Part shown: positions 18,160-27,016 of the stretch, in pieces
Layout of the letters: each line of letters starts with the position of its first letter
Position numbering within the stretch: the first letter of the stretch is position 1
DNA from: an uncultured Acetatifactor sp.
GTDB lineage: Bacteria; Bacillota; Clostridia; Lachnospirales; Lachnospiraceae
Assembly (NCBI RefSeq): GCF_910585425.1
Contig: NZ_CAJUCP010000005.1
Span: 81,915 to 145,914, forward strand
Length of the DNA: 64,000 nucleotides
Reading direction: 5' to 3'
Position numbers and translations under genes: made by a program
Notes under the pieces: model-generated
The model's database searches: none
Told to the model about the DNA's origin: nothing
Seen by the model: only the letters and a program-made list of their open reading frames with translations

Positions 18160-19113
18160 ATGGACGAATTCCGTTATGCGGATGAATTCCGCTATGAGAT
18201 AACTGAAGAATGGGAAGGGGAGCGAATCGATAAGTGTCTTGCCATGCTTATCGATTCTTTGTCGCGCTCCTTTATCCAGAAGCTGATAAAGGAGGAGGCC
18301 GTCACGGTGGACGGCGTCCCTGTAAAGGGGAGCTACCGGGTGAAGGCCGAGGAGCAGCTTGCCTTCCTCCTGCCGAAGGCCGTGGAGCCGGATATCCTGC
18401 CGGAGGACATCCCGCTGGACATCCTTTATGAAGACAAAGATGTCATCGTTGTGGACAAGCCCAAGGGCATGGTGGTGCATCCGGCGGCGGGCCATTACAG
18501 CGGGACGCTGGTGAACGCGCTGCTGTACCACTGCGGGAAGGACCTCTCGGGAATCAACGGGGTCCTGCGGCCCGGCATCGTCCACCGGATCGACATGGAT
18601 ACCACGGGCTCCATCATCGCCTGCAAGAACGACAGGGCGCATGCCTGCATCGCGGCCCAGCTGAAGGAGCACACGCTGACAAGGCGCTATCAGGCAATCT
18701 GTCATGGCGTACTGAAGGAGGATGAGGGGATCGTTGACAGGCCCGTTGGCCGCCATCCCGCCGACAGGAAGAAGATGGCTGTGACGGAACGCGGCGGAAA
18801 AGCAGCAATCACCCATTACCGTGTGCTGGAGAGATTCAGGAGCCATACCTATATAGAGTGCGTCCTGGAGACCGGGAGGACGCACCAGATCAGGGTGCAT
18901 ATGGCCTCTTTGGGCCACCCGCTGCTGGGGGACGAGCTGTACGGGGGCGATTGGAAGAACATTCCGTGGAAGAAGAGCATCCCCGCCCTTCAGCTCCGGG
19001 GGCAGACGCTCCATGCGAAGGTGCTGGGCTTCCGCCATCCCTCCACCGGGGAGTACGTGGAGGTGGACGCGCCTTTGCCGGAGTATTTTCAGCAGTTGTT
19101 AAAAATACTTTAA
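18160..19113 (+). CDS. RluA/RluD-family 23S rRNA pseudouridine synthase
   Basis: A 317-residue protein with an N-terminal S4 domain (GERIDKCLAMLIDSLSRSFIQKLI) and the pseudouridine synthase catalytic motif, here HRIDMDTTGSIIACKND with the catalytic Asp. The usual text is HRLDxxTSG; the Ile/Thr changes are conservative. Downstream motifs ETGRTHQIRVHMASLGHPLLGDELYGG are typical of RluD. The first 18 residues contain a small duplication (DEFRYADEFRYE). It follows lspA by 10 bases. Confidence 0.9.
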   Translation: MDEFRYADEFRYEITEEWEGERIDKCLAMLIDSLSRSFIQKLIKEEAVTVDGVPVKGSYRVKAEEQLAFLLPKAVEPDILPEDIPLDILYEDKDVIVVDKPKGMVVHPAAGHYSGTLVNALLYHCGKDLSGINGVLRPGIVHRIDMDTTGSIIACKNDRAHACIAAQLKEHTLTRRYQAICHGVLKEDEGIVDRPVGRHPADRKKMAVTERGGKAAITHYRVLERFRSHTYIECVLETGRTHQIRVHMASLGHPLLGDELYGGDWKNIPWKKSIPALQLRGQTLHAKVLGFRHPSTGEYVEVDAPLPEYFQQLLKIL

Positions 19114-19125
19114 CTTTATTTTCTA

Positions 19126-19154
19126 TTGTCTAAATCTTCCAAATGTTATATAAT
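19126..19154 (+). promoter_or_regulatory. Predicted sigma-A promoter for the cytidylate kinase-like gene
   Basis: TTGTCT (19126-19131), 17 bases, perfect TATAAT (19149-19154), in an AT-rich gap. Confidence 0.75.
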
Positions 19155-19220
19155 ATAATCAGATAAAGGTATTTATTTTGCAATAATGCTTTTATACTCT
19201 GAAAAAAGTGAGGTATCAAT

Positions 19221-19847
19221 ATGAATACAGTGATTACGATTGGACGGCAATTCGGTTCGGCAGGACGTGAGATCGGCGAAAAGGTAGCGGATTACTTCGG
19301 AATCAAATGTTATGACAAAGATTTACTGACCAGGGCCGCCAAGGAGAGCGGGTTCTGCGAGGAGATGATTCAGAACCATGACGAGAGGCCTACCAACTCT
19401 TTTCTGTATAACCTGGTCATGGATACCTACTCTTTTGGCTATAACAATTCTTCTTTCGTGGATATGCCCATCAGCCACAAGGTCTTCCTGGCCCAGTTCG
19501 ACACCATCAAGAAGATTGCGGACGAGGGGCCCTGCGTCATCGTGGGGCGCTGCGCGGACTATGCGCTGGCCGGCCGCACGAATGTAGTGAACCTGTTCAT
19601 CTACGGCAATGACGAGGCCAAGACTAAGCATGTCATGGAGCGGTACAACTTAAGCGAGAGCAAGGCCAGGGACATGATCGTCAAGAAGGATAAGCAGCGC
19701 CAGAGCTATTACAATTACTATTCCTCCAAGAAATGGGGCCGGGCGGACAGCTACGACCTGTGCATCAACAGCAGCGTCCTGGGGGAGGACGGCACCGTGA
19801 ACCTGATTGTCCAGTATGTGGAAGATTTTGAGAAGAAAAACGGTTGA
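19221..19847 (+). CDS. Cytidylate kinase-like family protein
   Basis: A 208-residue protein of the Cytidylate_kin2 type (PF13189). The P-loop is variant (ITIGRQFGSAGREIGEKVA), followed by YDKDLL and a GPCVIVGRCADYAL strand. The lid carries basic residues (KKDKQRQSYYNYYSSKKWG). These proteins are abundant in Lachnospiraceae. Whether they phosphorylate CMP is not established, and the canonical Cmk gene is expected elsewhere. It is transcribed alone from its own promoter. Confidence 0.85.
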   Translation: MNTVITIGRQFGSAGREIGEKVADYFGIKCYDKDLLTRAAKESGFCEEMIQNHDERPTNSFLYNLVMDTYSFGYNNSSFVDMPISHKVFLAQFDTIKKIADEGPCVIVGRCADYALAGRTNVVNLFIYGNDEAKTKHVMERYNLSESKARDMIVKKDKQRQSYYNYYSSKKWGRADSYDLCINSSVLGEDGTVNLIVQYVEDFEKKNG

Positions 19848-19852
19848 AGCTA

Positions 19853-19882
19853 TTGACAGAATGAGGCTCCTTGTGCTATGAT
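19853..19882 (+). promoter_or_regulatory. Predicted sigma-A promoter of the rplU operon
   Basis: Perfect TTGACA (19853-19858), an 18-base gap, TATGAT (19877-19882). It lies just before the L21 leader. Confidence 0.8.
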
Positions 19883-19887
19883 GTCCT

Positions 19888-20033
19888 AGTGTGCATGATA
19901 TGGCTGCATTTATGTAAGGTGTGTGCGCACAAATGCCGCATGGTTCGGTAGAAGCGTGTCCGCAGAGAGCGGATGCCACCAAAGCCAGCGAGTAAAATGA
20001 ACCTGTCGGTTCATGAATAGGAGGTGCCTAATT
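19888..20033 (+). ncRNA. Ribosomal protein L21 leader (autoregulatory 5' UTR)
   Basis: The untranslated leader of about 145 bases before rplU contains several short hairpins, for instance GTCCGC AGAGA GCGGAT (about 19958-19974) and GAACCTGTCGGTTC (about 20000-20013), followed by AGGAGGTG. Position and the rplU-prp-rpmA order match the L21 leader described in Firmicutes, thought to bind L21 and repress its own operon. A covariance search would be needed to fix boundaries. Confidence 0.6.
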
Positions 20034-20339
20034 ATGTACGCAATTATTGTAACGGGTGGAAAGCAGTACAAGGTTTCCGAGGGCGATGTCATCAGGGTCG
20101 AGAAGCTCGAAGGGGAAGCCGGCAGCGCCATTACCTTTGACCGTGTCATCGCTGTGAGCGACGAGGGACTGAAGGTAGGCCAGGATGTTGCGAACGCTAC
20201 TGTATCCGGGACTGTGGTAGAGCAGGGCAAGGGTCGGAAAATCATTGTATACAAGTACAAGAGAAAGACCGGCTATCACAAGAAGAACGGCCACAGACAG
20301 CTCTACACAAAGGTCAAAATCGACAAAATCAATGCATAA
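20034..20339 (+). CDS. rplU: 50S ribosomal protein L21
   Basis: A 101-residue protein with the standard L21 opening [13 protein letters not shown] and ending with [21 protein letters not shown], the RNA-binding tail. The ATG at 20034 follows AGGAGGTGCCTAATT. An in-frame ATG at 20013 lies inside the leader and is not used. It forms an operon with prp and rpmA. Confidence 0.95.
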   Translation: MYAIIVTGGKQYKVSEGDVIRVEKLEGEAGSAITFDRVIAVSDEGLKVGQDVANATVSGTVVEQGKGRKIIVYKYKRKTGYHKKNGHRQLYTKVKIDKINA

Positions 20340-20345
20340 TCGGCT

Positions 20346-20678
20346 ATGACGACTGTAGTGATTTGCAGAGACAAAAAAGGCTCCTACAGAGGCTTCTACT
20401 GTATGGGGCATGCGGGATACGCAAAGCGCGGCAGGCCTGATATACTCTGCGCGGCCATATCGGCCCTCACCATCGGCACCATCAATTCCCTGGAGGAACT
20501 GGCCGGGGAAAGGCTGGCGGTCACGGAGAATGAGCAGACAGGGTTTTTGAAGTGCGATTTTGAAAGCGTCCTGCAGGAAAAGTCGGGTTTCCTGATGGAT
20601 TCCATGGTTTTTTCCCTGGAAAACCTGAGCAGGGAATACGGCGATAAGTATTTACAAGTAAAATTCGAGGAGGTGTAG
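20346..20678 (+). CDS. prp: Ribosomal-processing cysteine protease Prp
   Basis: A 110-residue protein with the catalytic pair His22 (GHAGYAKRGRPD) and Cys35 (ILCAAISAL). Prp removes the N-terminal extension of ribosomal protein L27 in Firmicutes and relatives. Its substrate, with a matching cleavage motif, is encoded immediately downstream. Older names are YsxB or DUF464. Confidence 0.92.
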   Translation: MTTVVICRDKKGSYRGFYCMGHAGYAKRGRPDILCAAISALTIGTINSLEELAGERLAVTENEQTGFLKCDFESVLQEKSGFLMDSMVFSLENLSREYGDKYLQVKFEEV

Positions 20679-20681
20679 ACC

Positions 20682-20966
20682 ATGTTTCGTATGAACCTTC
20701 AATTTTTCGCTCATAAAAAGGGAGTTGGTTCCACAAAGAACGGAAGAGACTCTGAATCTAAGAGATTAGGCGCGAAGAGGGCTGACGGACAGTTCGTGAA
20801 GGCTGGAAATATCCTTTACAGACAGCGCGGAACCAAGATTCATCCCGGCGTGAACGTAGGGAGAGGCGGAGATGATACTCTGTTCGCAAAGGTGGATGGT
20901 ATCCTTCGTTTCGAGAGAAAAGGAAGAGACAGAAAGTGTGCTTCTGTCTATCCTGTAGAGGAATAG
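20682..20966 (+). CDS. rpmA: 50S ribosomal protein L27, with Prp-cleaved extension
   Basis: A 94-residue L27. The N-terminus MFRMNLQFF precedes [15 protein letters not shown]. Cleavage after Phe9 by Prp would expose the mature start, as shown for Staphylococcus aureus L27. The remainder ([29 protein letters not shown]) is canonical. It is followed directly by a strong hairpin before obgE. Confidence 0.95.
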   Translation: MFRMNLQFFAHKKGVGSTKNGRDSESKRLGAKRADGQFVKAGNILYRQRGTKIHPGVNVGRGGDDTLFAKVDGILRFERKGRDRKCASVYPVEE

Positions 20967-20978
20967 TTCAATCGGCAG

Positions 20979-21012
20979 GGACTCCAAACAATCCGTTTGG
21001 AGTCCTCGTTTT
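20979..21012 (+). terminator. Rho-independent terminator after rpmA
   Basis: GGACTCCAAAC pairs perfectly with GTTTGGAGTCC across a 5-base loop, followed by TCGTTTTA. It separates the ribosomal protein operon from obgE, possibly with partial read-through since no clear promoter follows. Confidence 0.85.
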
Positions 21013-21016
21013 ATGA

Positions 21017-22318
<1,302 letters not shown>

Positions 22319-22333
22319 CGAAGGTGAATAATC

Positions 22334-22630
22334 ATGACAATGACGAGCAAGCAGAGAGCGTATCTGAAAAGCCTGGCCAGCAATCTGAAGCCTGTCTTCC
22401 AGGTGGGGAAGGCCAGCCTTACCCCAGAGCTGACAGCGGCTATAGAGGAGACATTCAACAAAAACGAGCTGGTGAAGATCGCGGTGCTGAAGAACTGTGC
22501 GGACGACCCCAATGAGATAGCGGAGATGGTGGCGGGGCGGACCCATTCCCAGGTGGTGCAGGTCATCGGCAAGCGGATCGTGCTGTATAAGCCGGACAGG
22601 GACAAGCCCAAAATCGTGCTTCCCAGATGA
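22334..22630 (+). CDS. yhbY: RNA-binding protein YhbY (CRM domain)
   Basis: A 98-residue protein made of one CRM domain. It starts MTSKQRAYLKSLASNLKPVFQVGK, contains the GxxG-like region with ALNKNEL-type residues, and ends with QVIGKRIVLYKP. It associates with pre-50S particles. It lies 15 bases after obgE. Confidence 0.9.
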   Translation: MTMTSKQRAYLKSLASNLKPVFQVGKASLTPELTAAIEETFNKNELVKIAVLKNCADDPNEIAEMVAGRTHSQVVQVIGKRIVLYKPDRDKPKIVLPR

Positions 22631-22663
22631 TTTTCAGATAAAAGGGGAGGCAGGCAGAGGAAA

Positions 22664-23344
22664 ATGAAGAAGAGTATCCATACGGAAGAAGAGCATTCCA
22701 TGGAGGAAACGCCTTCCATGGGAACGAGACGGATAGGCCTTATGGGAGGGACATTCAACCCCATCCATGTGGGACATCTGATGCTGGCGGAATGGGCGCT
22801 GGATGCGCTGAAGCTGGACGAGGTGTGGATGGTTCCCGCAGGGATGCCCTATATGAAAGCCGCGCAGAATATCCTGCCCGGTGTGGAGCGGCTTCGGATG
22901 ACGCAGCTTGCCGTCAGGGGCAACGACCGTTTCAGATGCCTTGACTTGGAGGTGAAGCGGCAGGGGTATACCTATACCTGCGAGACCCTGGAGGAGCTGC
23001 GCGGGAAATATCCGGAGGATGCGTTTTTCTTCATCGCCGGGGCCGACTGCCTGTTCTCCATCGAGAAATGGAAGGCGCCGGAGCGGATTTTCGCCAACTG
23101 CACTCTGGTGGCCGCAGTCCGGGGAGAGAATACCCTGCCGGAGATGGAGGCGAAAAAGCGCGAACTGGAGGAGCGGTTCTGCGAGGGGCGGGAGATCGTG
23201 CTGCTCCCCTTTCTTCATATGTCCATTTCCTCCACGGAAATCCGGGAGCGCGTCCGCAGGGGACAGAGCGTCAGGTATATGGTGCCCGACGATGTATTAG
23301 CATATATCAGAGAAAAGGGATTTTACCGTGAAAAAAGCGAATAG
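22664..23344 (+). CDS. nadD: Nicotinate-nucleotide adenylyltransferase
   Basis: A 226-residue NadD that adenylates nicotinate mononucleotide in NAD synthesis. The nucleotidyltransferase motif GGTFNPIHVGHL and the C-terminal ISSTEIRERVRRGQS are present. About 22 residues precede the core (MKKSIHTEEEHSMEETPSMG). They are encoded by two or three copies of the dispersed GCATTCCA repeat and are absent from typical NadD proteins. No better internal start with a ribosome site was seen. The stop overlaps yqeK. Confidence 0.92.
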   Translation: MKKSIHTEEEHSMEETPSMGTRRIGLMGGTFNPIHVGHLMLAEWALDALKLDEVWMVPAGMPYMKAAQNILPGVERLRMTQLAVRGNDRFRCLDLEVKRQGYTYTCETLEELRGKYPEDAFFFIAGADCLFSIEKWKAPERIFANCTLVAAVRGENTLPEMEAKKRELEERFCEGREIVLLPFLHMSISSTEIRERVRRGQSVRYMVPDDVLAYIREKGFYREKSE

Positions 23345-23900
23345 TTTGAAGAAGCTCAGAAGAGCTATGGAAAAGGTACAGGACAGCAAACGCTTTGAGC
23401 ATACCTTAGGGGTGGAATACACGGCGGCGGCGCTGGCCATGCGCTACGGCTGCGATATCAGGGACGCGCAGATTGCCGGTCTGCTCCACGACTGCGCGAA
23501 ATGCCTTACGGACGAGAAACGCCTTTCCATCTGTAAAAAGAATAAGATTCCCGTCACGGCGGTTGAGAAGAAGAACCCTTTCCTGCTCCACGCAAAGGTG
23601 GGGGCCTATCTTGCCTATCAGAAGTATGGCGTCAGCAATCCGGATATCCTGAACGCTATCCGCAGCCATACCACAGGCAGGCAGAATATGAGCACTCTGG
23701 AGAAAATCGTCTTTATCGCCGACTATATCGAGCCGGGCAGGACGCACGCGGCAAATCTGGCGGAAATCAGAAAGCTCGCCTTTCTGGATCTGGACAAGGC
23801 CTTTGTCCGTATCCTGGCGGATACGCTGGACTATCTGAAGGATACCGGCAACGAAATCGACCCTAAGACGGAAGAGACATGGAAATATTATAAAAAATGA
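23328..23900 (+). CDS. yqeK: YqeK-type HD-domain hydrolase (symmetrical Ap4A hydrolase)
   Basis: A 190-residue HD-superfamily metal hydrolase: RFEHTLGVEYTAAALA, GLLHDCAKCL (HD pair), HAKVGAYLA, AIRSHTTG and DYIEPGRTH. The family cleaves diadenosine tetraphosphate to two ADP. The GTG start lies within the nadD end; nadD-yqeK-rsfS is the classic Firmicutes order. Confidence 0.9.
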   Translation: MKKANSLKKLRRAMEKVQDSKRFEHTLGVEYTAAALAMRYGCDIRDAQIAGLLHDCAKCLTDEKRLSICKKNKIPVTAVEKKNPFLLHAKVGAYLAYQKYGVSNPDILNAIRSHTTGRQNMSTLEKIVFIADYIEPGRTHAANLAEIRKLAFLDLDKAFVRILADTLDYLKDTGNEIDPKTEETWKYYKK

Positions 23901-23912
23901 CGGGAGGATTTT

Positions 23913-24275
23913 ATGGATAATAAAAACGCAAAGGAAATGGCCCGGATGGCCATCCATGCGCTGGAGGACAAGAAGGCGGAAGACATCCGCGTCATCGACA
24001 TCAGCGAGGTTTCTGTCATTGCGGATTACTTCATCATTGCCAGCGGCTCCAACAGGAACCAGATCCAGACCCTGTGCGACAATGTGCAGGAGACCTTGGG
24101 TCGGGCTGGATATCCGGAGCGGCAGACGGAAGGATATCAGACGGCGAACTGGATTCTATTGGATTTCGGCGATCTGATCGTCCACATCTTCGACAGGGAG
24201 AACAGGCGCCTGTACGATCTGGAGCGCATCTGGAGAGACGGCAAGCAGATGGAGATACAGGATCTGGAAGCCTGA
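23913..24275 (+). CDS. rsfS: Ribosome silencing factor RsfS
   Basis: A 120-residue RsfS/DUF143 protein. VIDISEVSVIADYFIIASGSNRNQ and the C-terminal WILLDFGDLIVHIFDRENRRLYDLERIW are diagnostic. It binds L14 and blocks subunit joining under starvation. It is the last gene of the run, followed by a strong terminator. Confidence 0.93.
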   Translation: MDNKNAKEMARMAIHALEDKKAEDIRVIDISEVSVIADYFIIASGSNRNQIQTLCDNVQETLGRAGYPERQTEGYQTANWILLDFGDLIVHIFDRENRRLYDLERIWRDGKQMEIQDLEA

Positions 24276-24325
24276 GAGAGTGTGACAGAACTTTACAGCT
24301 TAATCAAAGCAGGCAAATCACAGCC

Positions 24326-24374
24326 AAAAAAGGAAGCCCTTGGTTCGGACAATCCGGCCAGGGCCTCCTTTTTT
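24326..24374. terminator. Bidirectional terminator between rsfS and the DUF378 gene
   Basis: AAAAAAGGA-GCCCT on the left pairs with AGGGC-TCCTTTTTT on the right around a loop of about 14 bases. The A-run and T-run flank both sides, so it can serve the two convergent genes. Confidence 0.85.
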
Positions 24375-24376
24375 CG

Positions 24377-24592
24377 TTACACTGATTCCTCTCTGTTGCC
24401 AAGGTGCATATAAAAGCTGATCAGATAGAGTCCGCAGAGGCCTACGATTGCGTAGACGATTCTGGAAAGCCACGACATATCGCCAAAGATAAAGGCTACC
24501 AAATCGAAGCGGAATATGCCAATCAAAGCCCAGTTGATTGCACCGATGATGGCAATGGTAAGGGCAGTACCGTCCAAAAATTTATTTCCCAT
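24377..24592 (-). CDS. DUF378 family small membrane protein
   Basis: Seventy-one residues from an ATG that follows GAGGGAGA. There are two hydrophobic helices with the DUF378 text LTIAIIGAINWALIGIFRFDLVAFIFG and RIVYAIVGLCGLYLI. Function is unknown. The frame is open for another 28 codons upstream, but those are not typical of the family. Confidence 0.82.
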   Translation of the reverse strand: MGNKFLDGTALTIAIIGAINWALIGIFRFDLVAFIFGDMSWLSRIVYAIVGLCGLYLISFYMHLGNREESV

Positions 24593-24724
24593 TTGTCTCC
24601 CTCTTTTCTGCGCGGCATTTAAAGTCCCGGCTATACTAATATCTGCAATAAAGAACGATTTATGCATTGCTTTCAAATGCGCAGATCTGAAATTTTTGGC
24701 AGAGCTGAGACAAATCCTGAAAAA

Positions 24725-25342
24725 TCAGCGATAAAAACGGAATACGCCGAACACCTTGCCCAGAATCTGGCAGTCATCCACGATGATGGGCGTCATGGAG
24801 TCATTCTCGGGCTGCAGGCGGATATGCCCGTCTTCTTTATAAAATGTCTTCACCGTGGCGGAATCGTCAATCAGGGCCACCACAATCTCCCCGTTGCTGG
24901 CCGTGCTGCAGGCGTTGACAAAGACCCTGTCGCCATTGAAGATTCCCGCATTGACCATGGAATCGCCCCGGACATTGAGCACGAAGGACTCGCCGCTTGG
25001 CACCAGGTCCGCCGGTACAGGGAAATAATCCTCGATATTCTCCTCCGCAAGGATAGGCTGCCCTGCGGCCACATTGCCGATGATGGGAAGGTTCACCATC
25101 TCCGTGCGTATCATCTGAAAGCTGTCGTCACAGATTTCGATGGCCCTGGGCTTGGTAGGGTCTCTGCGGATATAACCGTTCTTCTCCAGCGTCTCCAGAT
25201 GGGAATGGACGGAAGAGGTGGACTTTAAGCTCACGGTCTCACAGATTTCACGAACTGTAGGCGGATAGCCTTTCTTCAGTATCTCATCCTTGATGTAATC
25301 GAGTATTTCCTGCTGCTTGGCTGATATCTTTCCAGATGCCAT
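24725..25342 (-). CDS. lexA: LexA repressor
   Basis: A 205-residue SOS repressor. The N-terminal winged helix (residues 1-65) has the recognition region [22 protein letters not shown]. The autocleavage site is Ala93-Gly94 (NVAAGQP) and the Ser128/Lys165 dyad lies in RGDSMVNAG and ATVKTF. The ATG at 25342 follows AGGAGGT at good spacing. LexA-type operators lie upstream in the region shared with a divergent LysM gene. Confidence 0.95.
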   Translation of the reverse strand: MASGKISAKQQEILDYIKDEILKKGYPPTVREICETVSLKSTSSVHSHLETLEKNGYIRRDPTKPRAIEICDDSFQMIRTEMVNLPIIGNVAAGQPILAEENIEDYFPVPADLVPSGESFVLNVRGDSMVNAGIFNGDRVFVNACSTASNGEIVVALIDDSATVKTFYKEDGHIRLQPENDSMTPIIVDDCQILGKVFGVFRFYR

Positions 25343-25419
25343 ATATTTACCTCCTGTCAAAGCCGTTTTATTATCCTGTTCATTTGCTATCTCAAGCTTA
25401 TCACAAATGAGAGAAAAAA

Positions 25420-25448
25420 GCAAACATATATTCCAAAAATATGTTCGC
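25420..25448. promoter_or_regulatory. Inverted repeat in the lexA upstream region, possible operator
   Basis: GCAAACATAT and ATATGTTCGC form an inverted repeat with a 9-base spacer. The right arm reads CGAACATAT on the minus strand, a perfect Gram-positive LexA half-site, but the spacing is wider than a standard LexA box. It may contribute to lexA autoregulation. Confidence 0.4.
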
Positions 25449-25454
25449 TTTTTA

Positions 25455-25483
25455 TTGACAAACAAATGTTCTTGTATTATAAT
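25455..25483 (+). promoter_or_regulatory. Consensus sigma-A promoter of the LysM (YneA-like) gene
   Basis: Perfect TTGACA (25455-25460), 17 bases, perfect TATAAT (25478-25483). Such a strong promoter overlaid by LexA boxes suggests tight SOS repression. Confidence 0.85.
25460..25471. promoter_or_regulatory. LexA box within the LysM gene promoter
   Basis: AAAC-AAAT-GTTC differs by one base from GAAC-N4-GTTC. It lies between the -35 and -10 elements. Confidence 0.55.
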
Positions 25484-25491
25484 TCAAAACA

Positions 25492-25503
25492 GAACAGATG
25501 TTC
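25492..25503. promoter_or_regulatory. LexA box (SOS box), perfect
   Basis: GAAC-AGAT-GTTC matches the Gram-positive LexA consensus GAAC-N4-GTTC exactly. It lies just downstream of the -10, over the probable transcription start. Confidence 0.85.
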
Positions 25504-25505
25504 CG

Positions 25506-25517
25506 GAACATATGAGC
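25506..25517. promoter_or_regulatory. Weak third LexA box
   Basis: GAAC-ATAT-GAGC keeps one perfect half-site and a degenerate second half, immediately after the perfect box. Confidence 0.4.
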
Positions 25518-25546
25518 GTTTCGGGGACAGGGAGGAGAGCAGAATC

Positions 25547-25939
25547 ATGAGAGGGCAGAAGAGCGTCAGCAGGATGAACAACGGGGAACTGAGGTTTTAC
25601 AGATGTATGCTGAGGCTGCGCAGAGAGCGCCGCCGTCGCTTGCTGATTTCCATGTTCGCCATGCTGGCGATTACCTGTGTCATCATAACAGGCAGCATAT
25701 ATTATTCTTCTATAAAGAGCCATGCCGGTAGCGGCTTTAAATATTATACCAGCATTACCGTTGAGACGGGCGAGACCCTCTGGAGCCTCGCCGACGATTA
25801 CATTGATTATGAGCATTATAAGGACAAGAACAGGTATATCGCCGAGGTCCAGAGCATCAACCACCTGGACGGCTCCTGTACGCTCATGGCCGGACAGACA
25901 TTGGTCGTCCCCTATTATTCCGATGAATATGTGGAATAG
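25547..25939 (+). CDS. SOS-type LysM membrane protein (YneA-like division inhibitor)
   Basis: A 130-residue protein: a basic N-terminus, one membrane helix (about 37-56, LISMFAMLAITCVIITGSIYY), and an extracellular LysM-like domain (ITVETGETLWSLADDYID and MAGQTLVVPYY). It is divergent from lexA and controlled by LexA boxes, the same arrangement as Bacillus subtilis yneA, which blocks division during DNA damage. Sequence similarity to YneA is limited to architecture, so the role is inferred. The ATG at 25547 follows GGAGGAG. Confidence 0.82.
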   Translation: MRGQKSVSRMNNGELRFYRCMLRLRRERRRRLLISMFAMLAITCVIITGSIYYSSIKSHAGSGFKYYTSITVETGETLWSLADDYIDYEHYKDKNRYIAEVQSINHLDGSCTLMAGQTLVVPYYSDEYVE

Positions 25940-25942
25940 TCC

Positions 25943-27016
25943 CTAATTTTTTCCGGAGGGCTTCTCCCGGAGCTTTACGTACTGGGCAGCCCGGCGGCGG
26001 TTGGCATCCTGCTGGGCGGCATAATGCTTTCGTGTGGTGTTGACATCCTTATGGCCGAGGACATCCGCCACCAGGTAGATATCGCCTGTCTCCTGGTAGA
26101 GATTCGTGCCGTAGGTGCTCCGCAGCTTGTGTGGCGTAATCTTCTTGAGGGTGGTCACCCTGGAGGCATATTTCTTGACCAGGTTCTCCACGGCCCGGAC
26201 TGTCATCCTGCGGTTCTGCAGAGAAAGGAACAGTGCGTTTTCATGGCCATCCAGAGGAATGATCTGTTCCCGTTCCTCCAGATAGTCCAGGAGCGCGGTC
26301 TCCACCTCCTCGCCGAAATAGACCACAGCCTCATACCCGCCCTTTCGGCGTATCTTGATGCCGCATACGTCAAAGTTGACATCCTGGAGATCCAGCCCCA
26401 CGCATTCCGATACACGGATGCCGGTTCCCAGGAGCAGGGTCAGCAGGGCCACGTCCCTTATTTTTGTCTTTTTATGATATTCCAGTTCCTTTTTGGTAAG
26501 CTTGGTGCCGTCCTCCACCTGATCCAGCAGGATTGCCACCTCATTGGGCTCCAGGCGTATGATTTCCTTGTCGTGGAGCTTTGGCAGGGACACAAGGGCG
26601 GCAGGATTGTTCTTGAGCATCTCAGCCTTGTAGAAATAATTGTAGAAGCTGCGCAGCGCGGCCAGCTTTCTGGATTTTCCCCGCTCCGCGTTTGTGATGT
26701 CCTTGCCGTCCTTCTGGTACAGGGACATATATTCCAGGTATTCCTCGATATCGAGATGTGTCAGCTCGTCCAGAATCGAAAAGGGGAAGTCCCTGATTTC
26801 GATTTTCCTGCAAAGGGCGTTCTGCTCATGGAGATATTCAAAGAACAGCCTGATATCGTAGGCGTAGGCCAGTCTGGTGCGGGCGGAGGTGTATTCCTCG
26901 ATTCCCCGGAAGAAGGTCTTGCAGAAAGGGGGAAGGGTCTCCAGCACGGCCCTCATCTTCAGGATATTTTGTTTGTTCTGTTCGTCATGGTAATTATGTT
27001 CATTTAAAACTGCCAT
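25943..27016 (-). CDS. Tyrosine recombinase, Xer-like
   Basis: A 357-residue integrase-family protein with a SAM-like N-terminal DNA-binding domain (about 30-135) and a complete catalytic set: Arg201 (GTGIRVSE), Lys225 (RRKGG), His296-x-x-Arg299 (TPHKLRS), His322 (GHKDV) and Tyr332. No phage or transposon genes, or att-like repeats, are seen around it. Its start overlaps the 3' end of ttcA by 17 bases, arguing for a chromosomal, XerC/D-like job such as dimer resolution rather than an integrated element. Confidence 0.88.
   Translation of the reverse strand: MAVLNEHNYHDEQNKQNILKMRAVLETLPPFCKTFFRGIEEYTSARTRLAYAYDIRLFFEYLHEQNALCRKIEIRDFPFSILDELTHLDIEEYLEYMSLYQKDGKDITNAERGKSRKLAALRSFYNYFYKAEMLKNNPAALVSLPKLHDKEIIRLEPNEVAILLDQVEDGTKLTKKELEYHKKTKIRDVALLTLLLGTGIRVSECVGLDLQDVNFDVCGIKIRRKGGYEAVVYFGEEVETALLDYLEEREQIIPLDGHENALFLSLQNRRMTVRAVENLVKKYASRVTTLKKITPHKLRSTYGTNLYQETGDIYLVADVLGHKDVNTTRKHYAAQQDANRRRAAQYVKLREKPSGKN

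Noticed and set aside
25943..27016. Integrated phage or genomic island marked by the recombinase
   Set aside because: Flanking genes are housekeeping, there is no tRNA target, no direct-repeat att sites and no phage genes.
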